Shown here one piece after another: positions 9,345 through 19,106 of a stretch of 64,000 nucleotides of DNA (positions are counted from its first letter, which is position 1; every line of letters begins with the position of its first letter). Location of the stretch: positions 11,467,420 through 11,531,419 of the forward strand of contig CM020620.1 of the NCBI GenBank assembly GCA_009829735.1, given 5' to 3'. The stretch comes from Pyropia yezoensis. Lineage: Eukaryota > Rhodophyta > Bangiophyceae > Bangiales > Bangiaceae. A program made the translations under genes and the position numbers. The notes beneath the pieces are model-generated. The model saw only the letters and a list, made by a program, of their open reading frames with translations. It did no database searches and was not told the origin of the DNA.

Positions 9345-12300
9345 CTAAACCAGCTTGACGGCGCCGCCGGCTCCAGGCGGCTGCCGGCGGCGGGGGGGCG
9401 GCGCCCAAAACACACAGGCGCCGCCCAAAAGAGGTTGACGGCGCCGCCGTCAAAAGGCGGCTGCCGGCTGCGGGGGGGCGGCGTCAAACGTACATTGGCG
9501 CCGCCCCCCGCAAAAAGACCGGGCCGCCGACAGGGGGGGGCTGGGGGCGGGGGGAGGGCGGCGCCCAAAAAACACAGGCGCCGACCGAAACAAGCAGACG
9601 GCGCCGCCAGCAGCAGGCGGCTGCCGGCGGCGGGGGGGCGGCGCGAGACGTGCATTGGCGCCGCCCCCAACAAAAAGACCGGTCAGCCGACAGGGGGGGG
9701 CTGCGGGCGGCGGAGTGGCGGCGCGCAAAGAACACAGGCGCCGCACAAAAAGGGCAGACGATGCCGCCGGCAGCAGACGGCTGCCGGCGGCGGGGGGGCG
9801 GAGCAAACCGTAAATGGGCACCGCTCCCCACAGGAAGACCCCGCCACCAACAGGAAGGGGCCGCCGGCGGCGGGGGGGCGGCGCCCAAAAAACACAGGCG
9901 CCGCCCACAAATCGCCGACGATGCCCCCGGCAGCAGGCGGCTGCCAGCGGCAGGGGGGAGGCGCCAAACGAAAATGGGCTCCGCCTCCTACAGGAAGACC
10001 GTGCCGCCGGCAGGGGGGGGCTGCTGCCGGCGGGGGGGCGGCGCCCAAAAAACACAGGCGCCGCCCAAAAGATGCAGACGATGCCGCCGGCAGCAGGCGG
10101 CTGCCGGCGGCGGGGGGGAGGCGCAAATCGCAGATGGGCACCGCCCTGCACAGGAAGACCCCGCCACCAACAGGAAGGGGCTGCCGGCGGCGAGGGGGCG
10201 GCGCCAAAAAAACACAGGCGCCGCCCAAAAAGGGCAGACGATGCCGCCGGCAGCTGGCGGCTGCCGGCGGCGGGGGGGCGGCGCCGAAACGTAGATTGGC
10301 GCAGCCCCCAACAAAAAGACCGGGCCGCCGACAGGGGGGGGCTGCAGGCGGCGGGGGGGCGGCGCCCAAAAAACACAGGCGCCACCCAAAAAAGGCAGAC
10401 AATGCCGCCGGCAGCAGGCGCCTGCCGGCGGCAGATGGGCGGCGCCAAACACAGATTGGCGCCGCCCCCAACAAGAAGACCTGGCCGCCGACAGGGGGGG
10501 GCTGCGGGCGGCGGGGGGGCGGCGCCCAAAAAACACAGGCGGCGCCCAAAAAAGGCAGACGATGCCGCCGGCACCAGGCGGTTGCCGGCGGCGGGGGGGC
10601 GGCGCCAAGCGTAGATGGGCACTGCCCCCTACAGGAAGACCGCGCCACCAACAGGAAGGGGCCGCCGGCGGCGGGGGGGCGGGGCCCAAAAAACGCAGGC
10701 GCCGCCCACAAATTGCCGACGATGCCCCCGGCAGCAGGCGGCTGCCAGCGGCAGGGGGGTGGCGCCAAACGCAAATGGGCACCGCCCCCCACAGGAAGAC
10801 CGTGCCGCCGGCAGGAGGGGGCTGCGGGCGGCGGGGGGGCGGCGCCCAAAAAACACAGGCGCCGCCCAAAAAATGCAGACGATGCCGCCGGCACCAGGCG
10901 GTTGCCGGCGGCGGGGGGGCGGCGCAAAGCGCAGATGGGCACCGCCCCCCACAAGAAGACCGCGCCACCAACAGGAAGGGGCCGCCGGAGGCGGGGGGGC
11001 GGCGCCCAAAAAACACAGGCGCCGCCCACAAATCGCCGACGATGCCCCCGGCAGCAGGCGGCTGCCTGCCGCAAAGGAGTGGCGCCAAGCGCAAATGGTC
11101 ACAGCCCCTCACAGGAAGACCGTGCCGACGGTAGGGGGGGGCTGCTGGCGGCGGGGGGGCGGCGCCCAAAAAACACAGGCGCCGCCCAAAAAATGCAGAC
11201 GATGCCGCCGGCAGCAGGCGGCTGCCGGCGGCGGGGGGGCGGCGCCGAAACGTAGATTGGCGCAGCCCCCAACAAAAAGACCGGGCCGCCGACAGGGGGG
11301 GGCTGCAGGCGGCGGGGGGGCGGCGCCCAAAAAACACAGGCGCCACCCAAAAAAGGCAGACAATGCCGCCGGCAGCAGGCGCCTGCCGGCGGCAGATGGG
11401 CGGCGCCAAACACAGATTGGCGCCGCCCCCAACAAGAAGACCTGGCCGCCGACAGTGGGGGGCTGCGGGCGGCGGGGGGGCGGCGCCCAAAAAACACAGG
11501 CGGCGCCCAAAAAAGGCAGACGATGCCGCCGGCACCAGGCGGTTGCCGGCGGCGGGGGGGCGGCGCCAAGCATAGATGGGCACTGCCCCCTACAGGAAGA
11601 CCGCGCCACCAACAGGAAGGGGCCGCCGGCGGCGGGGGGGCGGGGCCCAAAAAACACAGGCGCCGCCCACAAATTGCCGACGATGCCCCCGGCAGCAGGC
11701 GGCTGCCAGCGGCAGGGGGGTGGCGCCAAACGCAAATGGGCACCGCCCCCCACAGGAAGACCGTGCCGCCGGCAGGAGGGGGCTGCGGGCGGCGGGGGGG
11801 CGGCGCCCAAAAAACACAGGCGCCGCCCAAAAAAGGCAGACGATGCCGCCGGCACCAGGCGGTTGCCGGCGGCGGGGGGGCGGTGCAAAGCGCAGATGGG
11901 CACCGCCCCCCACAGGAAGACCGCGCCACCAACAGGAAGGGGCCGCCGGCGGCGGGGGGGCGGGGCCCAAAAAACACAGGCGCCGCCCACAAATCGCCGA
12001 CGATGCCCCCGGCAGCAGGCGGCTGCCAGCGGCAGGGGGGTGGCGCCAAACGCAAATGGGCACCGCCCCCCACAGGAAGACCGTGCCGCCGGCAGGAGGG
12101 GGCTGCGGGCGGCGGGGGGGCGGCGCCCAAAAAACACAGGCGCCGCCCGTAAAACGCAGACGATGCCGCCGGCAGCGGGCGGCTGCCGGCGGCGGGGGGG
12201 CGGCGCAAAGCGCAGATGGGCACCGCCCCCCACAGGAAGACCCCGCCACCAACAGGAAGGGGCGGCCGGCGGCGAGGGGGCGGCGCCCAAAAAACACAGG

Positions 12301-15190
12301 CGCCGCCCAAAAGAGAGAGACGGCCCCGCCGGCTGCAGGCCGCTGCCGGCGGCAGGGGCGGGGCCCCTGTCGTAGTTGGGCGCCGCCCCAAATCGTAAGA
12401 CCGTGCGGCCGACAGGGGGAGGCTGCTGGCGGCGGGGGGGCTTCGCCAAGAGAGCACAGGCGCCGCCCACAAGACGCCGACGATGCTGCCGGCAGCAGGC
12501 CGCTGCCGGCGCCGGGGGGGCGGCGCCCAGAAAGCACGAACGCCGCCCACAAGACGCCGACGATGCAGCCGGCAGCATGCGGCTGCCGGCGGCGGGGGGG
12601 CGGCGCCAATCGTAGATAGGCACCACCCCCTACAGAAAGACGGGGCCGCCGCCAGAGGGGCGGCCTCTGGCGGCGGGGGCGCGGCGACCGAAAAAGCCCA
12701 GGAGCCGCTCAAAAGAGAGAGATCGCGCCGCCGACGGGGGGCGGCTGCCGGCGATGGGGGGGCGGCGCCAAACCTGTCTGGGCGCCGCCCCGAACAGGAA
12801 GACCAAGCCGCCGACAGGGGGGGGCTGCTGGCCGCGGGGAGTCGGCGCCCAAAAAGCACAGGCGCCGCCCAAAAAAGGCAGACGATGCTGCCGCCAGCAA
12901 GCCGCTGCCGGCGGCGAGGGGGCGGCGCCAAGCGTAGATGGGCACCGCCCCCCACAGGAAAACTGCGCCACCAACAGAGAGGGGCCGCCGGAGGCGGGGG
13001 GGCGGCGCCCAAAAAACACAGGCGCCGCCGAAAAGAGGGAGACGGAGCCGCTGGCAGCAGGCGGCTGCCGGCGGCGGGGGAGCGGCGCTCAACGTAGATT
13101 GGCGCCGCCCCCCACAGGAAGACCGTGCCGCCGACAGGGGCGGGATGCTCGCGGCGGTGGGGCGGGGCCCAAAAAATACAGGCGCCGACCGAAAAACGTA
13201 AACGGTGCCGCCGGCAGCAGGCGGCTGCCGGCGGCGGGGGGGCGGCGCCAAGCGTAGATGGGCACCGTCCCCCGCAGGAAGACCGCGCCGCCGACAGGGG
13301 GGGGCTTCTGGCGGCGGGGGGGCGGCGCCCAGAAAGCACAGGCGCCGCCCAAGAGAGAGAGACGACACCGCCGGCAGCAGGCGGGTGCCGGCGGCTGGGG
13401 GGCGGCGCCAAACGTAGGTTGGCGCCGCCTCCGAGAGACAGCCCGTGCCGCCGACAGGGGGGAACAGCCGGCGGCGGGGAAGCGGCGCCGAAGAAACACA
13501 GGTGCCGCCCAAAAAAGGCGAACGATGTTGCCGGCTGCAGGCGGCGGCCGGAGGCGGGGGGGCGGCGCCCAAGATCCACAGGCGCCGCCCAAAAGAGGGA
13601 GACTGCGCCGCCGGCAGCAGGCGGCTGCCGGCGGCGGGGAGGAGGCGCCAAACGTAGACTGGCGCCGCCCCCGACCGTATGACCGTGCCGCCGACAGGGG
13701 GGGGCTGCTAGCGGCGGGGGGGCGGCGCCAAAAAAGCACAGGCGCCGTTCACAAAAAGCCGACGATGCCGCAGGGAGCAGGCGGCTGCCGGCGGCGGGGG
13801 GGCGGCGCCAAACGTAGATGGGCACCGCCTTCCACAGGAAGACCGTGCCGCCGACAGGGGGGGGCTGGCGGCGGCGGGGGGGCGGCGCCAAAAAAGCACA
13901 GGCGCCGCCCAAAAGAGAGAGACGGCCCCGCCGGCTGCGGGCCGCTGCCGGCGGCAGGGGAGCGGCCCCAGACGTAGATGGGCGCCGGCTCAAACCGTAA
14001 GACCGTGCCCCCGACAGGGGGGGGCTACTGGCGGCGGTGGGGCGGCGCCCAGAAAGCACGAACGCCGCCCACAAGACGCCGACGATGCCGCCGGCAGCAG
14101 GCGGCTGCCGGCGGCGGGGGGGCGGCGCCAAACGTAGATAGGCACCGCCCCCCACAGAAAGACTGGGCCGCCGACAGGGGGCGGCCGCGGGCGGCGGGGG
14201 GGCGGCGTCCGAAAAAGCCCAGGAGCCGCCCAAAAGAGAGAGACCGCGCCGCCGACGGGGGGCGGCTGCGGGCGGCGAAGGGGCGGCGCCGAACCTGTAT
14301 GGGCGCCGCCCCCAACAGAAAGACCGTGCCGCCGACAGGCGGGGGGCTGCTGGCCGCGGGGGGGCGGCGCCCAAAAAGAACAGGCGCCGTCCAAAAGAGG
14401 TAGACGATGCTGCCGGCAGCAGGCAACTGCCGGCGGCGGGGGGGCGGCGCCAAACGTAGATGGGCGCCGCCTCCTACAGAAAGGCCGTGCCGCCGACAGG
14501 GGGGGGCTGCGGGCGGCGGGGAAGCGGCGTCCAAAAAACACAGGCGCCGCCCTAATAAGGCAGACGATCCCGCCGGCTGCAGGCGGCTGCCGGCGGCGGG
14601 GGGGCGGCGCCCAGAAAGCACAGGCGCCGCCCAAACCAGGTTTACGGCGCCGCCGGCTGCAGGCGGCTGCCGGTGGCAGGCGGGCGGCGCCAAACGTAGA
14701 TAGGCACCGCCCCCCACAGAAAGACTGGGCCGCCGACAGGGGGCGGCCGTGGGCGGCGGGGGGGCGGCGTCCGAAAAAGCCCAGGAGCCGCCCAAAAGAG
14801 AGAGACCGCGCCGCCGACGGGGGGCGGCTGCCGGCGGCGGGGGGGCGGTGCCAAACCTGTATGGGCGCCACCCCCAACAGAAAGACCGTGCCGCTAACAG
14901 GCGGGGAGCTGCTGGCCGCGGGGGGGCGGCGCCCAAAAAGAACAGGCGCCGTCCGAAAAAGGCAGACGGTGCCGCCGGCAGCAGGCGCCTGCCGGCGGCA
15001 GGGGGGCGGCGCCAAACGTAGATGGGCACCGCCCCCCCCAGGAAGACCGTGCCGCCGACAGGTGGGGGCTGGCGGTGGCGGGGGGGCGGCGCCCAAAAAG
15101 CACAGGCGCCGCCCAAAAGAGGTAGACGGTGCCGCCGGCAGCAGGCGGCTGCCGGTGGCGGGGGGGCGGCGCCAAATGTAGACAGGGGCC
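9345..15190. repeat. Satellite array: ~80-bp monomers in ~160-bp dimers, about 36 dimers
   Basis: The marker ACACAGGCGCCG recurs at 9571, 9731, 9891, 10051, 10211 and on with ~160-bp spacing. Each 160-bp unit holds two diverged ~80-bp halves, both built as GGCGCCGCC...AGAC...GCCGCCGGCAG...GGCGGCGGGGGGGCGGCG. A near-identical block repeats at 961 bp (10262-~11040 and 11223-~12001), which is six dimers. Another repeats at 562 bp (14139-~14397 and 14701-~14957), which is seven monomers. Every monomer carries a run of about seven G on the plus strand, so quadruplex formation is plausible. Long open frames on both strands here are composition artefacts: 160 is not a multiple of three and the same peptide theme appears in all frames. 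Confidence 0.9.
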
Positions 15191-15647
15191 GCCCTCCGGC
15201 CGCGCTCCCCGGCCGCCGCGGGCGCCTCCCCCCCCATCCACGCTGCCGGCCGCCGCCGCAGCGCCTCCTCCGGGTACCGCTGCAACCATGCGTCACACAG
15301 CGGCCGCGGCGGCAGCAGGTGCAGCGCCGTGCCCGTAGCGGCGTCGACCAGCTCGGCGCGGCCGTCGGCGCTGGCGGCCGTCGCCGCCGCTCTGCCCCCG
15401 GCCAAGGCAGCCGCAAGGGCCCCGATTCGGCCCCAAGCCTTTCATCGTTGCCAGCCACAGGTCGGCTCTTGTCCGACAGTTTGCCATTGGATGCCAAGAG
15501 ACGTCGCCGGGCGATCCAATACCCTCACATTGCCCAAAAAACCAGAGCGAAGACAAGAAAACGATGCGATGTCAGTAAAGGAAAATAGTCCCAGCATCTT
15601 GCTCTTCTAGGGTGAAACAGAGAACAGCAATAAGAACGATGCAGATG
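15191..15647. other. Right border of the satellite and spacer; possible short gene remnant
   Basis: Satellite similarity ends near 15185. The minus strand from about 15405 down to 15190 reads a coding-like peptide (for example LVDAATGTALHLLPPRPLCD) that then runs into the array, so it may be the truncated end of a gene. I cannot identify it, and its start is not an ATG. The remainder up to the transposase stop has no supported gene. Confidence 0.3.
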
Positions 15648-16736
15648 TCAAGGCGGCCCCAGCTGACCAGGAAAGGCCGGAAACACGCCCTCCAATGGTA
15701 TCCCTTCCCCAGTCATCTCGGGGAGGTTGCGCAGCACCTGCCGTCGCGCCTCGCGATAATGGCCTTGTATAGATGATAAAGAGATAGAAGAAAATGCGAG
15801 AACATGAGCAATACGATCAGGCAGCAGCGGATGCCAATACACCAAGCTGCGCACTCCATGCTTAAGGTCCTTAAAAACAGGCTCACTGGCAGAGAAGTCG
15901 GGTGAATAAGGGGAGAGACGGATACGAGCGACCCCGTTCTCTTCAAAAATCTCATCCGCAAACGCAGTGTGAACAGAGGCGTTATCGTAAACCACCACGC
16001 AGTCACTGGGCTGCTCTGACCAAGGCAAGCCAGGGTAATGCGCATTCATTCTCCGCACAAGGCTGGTACAAAACAAAACAAAATCATCACCATTCAATGC
16101 AGGGGGAACCTCGTTAACAAAGAGCTCAAAAATACCACGAGTATACGATATGGCCACCGTGGAAGAGAAGCGCTCGCGGGCTCGAGGGTCCGGCGCAAGC
16201 GCTTCCAGAGGTCGACCAATGGGCGCCCAGCCGCGCCGGTGCACCATGGCCTGACCAGCCACGTGCGTTTCGTCGAGGACGACGATGCAGCGATTTGGTA
16301 CTTGGCGGTACAACCGACAAAAAGCCACCCTCAACGCCTGCGACCTCTCCAGCGCCAGTCGCTCGACCTGCTTCACCGAAAATCCGATCTTGTTCAGCAT
16401 CCGAGACAGAGTGCTTGTCGACACTGGCCAGCTCTGCTCCCAGCCAGGAAGGTCCGCCAGCTTCCCGAATGTTGCCTCCATTTCCCAAAGAAACATTTCT
16501 GGGTGGGACCGCACCAGGGTGTTCAGCGCCGCCAAAAACTCTGGATTGAAGACCGAGGCGTCCGCATGCCTGTTGTGGATGACATCATCGTTCCACGGGG
16601 AGCCGTGGCGCTGGAAATTGGCCCACCATTGCTTCGCAGTTGCAAGCTTGCACCCGACGTGCTCCAAAATGGACGCCCATGATTTTCCTTGGCGCCGGTT
16701 CTCGATGACCTGCCATCGGATAGCAATAGGGTACAT
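15648..16736 (-). CDS. Tc1/mariner-IS630 superfamily transposase
   Basis: The protein has 362 residues from the ATG at 16736; an upstream in-frame extension to 16829 is less likely. The N-terminus is a helix-turn-helix region (residues about 5-60, with IENRRQGKSWASI and a WWANFQRHGSPWNDD segment), typical of the paired DNA-binding domain. The DDE_3-type catalytic core shows D155 in VVLDETHV, D251 in VVVYDNASVH and E285 in SPYSPDFSASEP, with 33 residues between the last two. No stop or frameshift is seen, so the ORF appears intact. Family knowledge: these enzymes cut and paste at TA dinucleotides. I could not find convincing terminal inverted repeats around it. Another TA-flanked element lies at 22107-23600, but a link is only a guess. 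Confidence 0.88.
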   Translation of the reverse strand: MYPIAIRWQVIENRRQGKSWASILEHVGCKLATAKQWWANFQRHGSPWNDDVIHNRHADASVFNPEFLAALNTLVRSHPEMFLWEMEATFGKLADLPGWEQSWPVSTSTLSRMLNKIGFSVKQVERLALERSQALRVAFCRLYRQVPNRCIVVLDETHVAGQAMVHRRGWAPIGRPLEALAPDPRARERFSSTVAISYTRGIFELFVNEVPPALNGDDFVLFCTSLVRRMNAHYPGLPWSEQPSDCVVVYDNASVHTAFADEIFEENGVARIRLSPYSPDFSASEPVFKDLKHGVRSLVYWHPLLPDRIAHVLAFSSISLSSIQGHYREARRQVLRNLPEMTGEGIPLEGVFPAFPGQLGPP

Positions 16737-19106
16737 GCTTGAATGGAGGAGGGACGCTGAACGCGTCAGCGCCGACACCCAATGTCCACGAGTTGACTTG
16801 GTCTGGCGACTTGGCCAGGAACCGGCCACGACCGCCAGCGACCGAACTGGACCTACTACGGATTTTCTTCAAATTCCCAATTTGCAAAATATACAGCGAC
16901 ATAATATTAATAAATTCTAATAGCCGTCGCGCTCGCCCCAGCGCGCGGTTTGGCAGAGGCTGTGCTGCGTCACACGGGATCCGACGTCCAACCCGCAGGA
17001 AGTGCTCTTCCTGGGTGGTCACGAAGGGCTCCGTGGAAGGACGAACCGGCCGCGCGATCTCCACGAAATGAAGCATCCTGCTCACGGACAGAGTGGATTG
17101 ACGCCAGGTCAAACAAGGCACTTTCAGCCGCTCACTTCGCAGCCTGCCCCGGGGCGCCCAGAGACGCGGCAGAAGCGGGTCGCGTGAGCCCAGTACCTTG
17201 GATTGTTTTGGATGCAAACACGCATTTCGGGCCCAAGTGGCCAATCAGCACCGGTGAGCCTGGTGCGACGAGGACTGCTTTGAGTCTTGCTGTCTTTTCT
17301 ACGCGCTTAGTTCTTTTCAAAAGCATGTACATGCGTACATCGGCAAGATGGGATATAAAGATATATTCTTAGTACCAGTCAAAGACTGAGAGGCGTCACG
17401 CAAGGTCCACATCAGCACGTGCATCCCAAGCACAATCCAGGCGGCCCTGGAGGGCCTGGAGTCGCAACAGCAGTGGACGGCGCGATCTCAGCCGAGGCTG
17501 ATTTTCTGCCGGTCAGTCAGCACACATCTCTGCTCCTGCTGGCCTCACAGGCATCACTGAAGCCCGGCGGCCAGGCAGGCACATGGTTTTTCTCGGGTGC
17601 ACAACTGCGGCAGGAACTGGTACACGATCGGCCTCCCTGCCAAGGAATTTTCTGTCCGCTGGACCGGAGAAAGGTTCTGAGCCACACAGAGCGAGCTAGG
17701 GTCGCGCCCGTCCTGGGTCTTCATGTTTTTTTTTTTCCGGGCCAGACACGAACAGAGCACCCCACTCCCTGGGTGGTGTGCTGTCGCCTGATCTGGTCCC
17801 CATTCTTCCATCTCTTGGGCAATGTTCCGCTGCTCTTGCAGGGACACGGGGTTGGGACGTGAAGCCATCTCGCGATCGATATGGTGCAGCGAATGAGAGT
17901 CACCCATTGTGCACGAGTGCTCACGAATTGCTTGAAAATTTACAGCTTCCACGCACGTGCCAAGCATGTGGTGCACACGAATTGCACGTTCACGACTGCG
18001 ACACGTCTACTTCTTGGGGGATGCACAATAAGACCCACTGCGCTGTCTTGTGTCGCGGAGACCGCATGGGGATCCCCTCCGCCCCCACCTGAAATTCAAA
18101 TTGGCTCGGCCACGTGCAGGGCTCGCAGCGCCGCAGGATCTAGCCGTGTGCACGCCCAGTTAAGAGGGCCTGTTTGCGGTCATCTGGCTTTGTGTCCCCG
18201 TGAAGCAGAGTGAAGCACCGACGAAAGAGACAAGAAAAAATGTGCATAAAAAGAGGAGCTTATAGCGCATCTTATGGTGTTTGGCACGAGTATTTATTTA
18301 CAGTCGGCCGGGCCTCAGGTGCCTGTTTGTGTCTCTCTTGCGCGGCCTTCCGCGTTCTCTCTGGATGTTCCCGAGGTTTTTCAACCAATGAGATGTGTGT
18401 ATTTTCACCCAGGAGACCGCTCTTAACTGGGCGTGTGTGAGGGGAAAACGTCGAAACCAGGCGGAGCACCCGCGCCGCAGCTCATCGGGGAGAAGAGCCA
18501 CGACGGGGGCGCGGCTTTTTTCCAGGCGGAGAGGAGGCTAGCATTCATACGGATAGTGGGAAGAAACGCACGGCAGAGGGGATGTGGCTCGCGGTTCCCC
18601 GTAGCTTGACTACAGTAGATATTCCCGTGTAGCCTTCCACCCCATCCGGTGCGCCAGCCAATGACAACGTGCGTATCCATCCAAAACGCCACCCAACCAT
18701 CGATTGGGCTGAGCCCCTCCCCCCCCCACCGCCACCAACCCTTTGGCCCACTGTGGCAGTGTCTCGCGCGGCAGGTTCGTCCCCTGCCGCCCCCGCTTGG
18801 CCCGTGGAGGCGGCGCGGCCCACCGTCTCCCCGACGCGTCACCCCCGCACCCGCCCGCCCGGCCACTGACGTCCGTGCCGCCCCCCCCCCGTGAGCGACC
18901 GTTGCGGTGCGCGGGGCGGGGCGCTGCGGACCAACGCGTCGCGGCTGCGGTCGCCCTCCCCGGCCCCTTGGGTTGGTGCTGCTGCCACCCCCACGGCAAC
19001 CCCCTCCGCCTCCACACCCCCGCGCCACCCTGCCCGCCACTTCCCCCTCCCCGTCATCTCCCGTCCCCTCATCTTCCCATCCCCACCTCCCCCCCCTCCC
19101 CACACT
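16737..19106. other. Intergenic region with no supported gene
   Basis: It includes an AT-rich patch near 16870-16925 and otherwise mixed sequence to 18550, then GC-rich polypyrimidine-like DNA leading to the radical SAM gene. Several ORFs of 100-240 codons exist on both strands, but none shows a recognisable domain or consistent codon bias. Confidence 0.4.

Noticed and set aside
9345..15190. CRISPR-like array (regular repeats with spacers)
   Set aside because: The units are head-to-tail monomers with no unique spacers, and the genome is eukaryotic.
9435..15405. Many 300-1,000-codon ORFs on both strands across the array, encoding RRLPAAGGRR- or PPAAGSRLLPAA-type repeats
   Set aside because: They are translations of the 80/160-bp satellite in every frame. 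Lack of stops reflects GC composition; the period is not a multiple of three, and no start or splice pattern is consistent.
15500..16930. Terminal inverted repeats for the Tc1/mariner transposase
   Set aside because: I compared the flanks by eye on both sides and found no convincing match.
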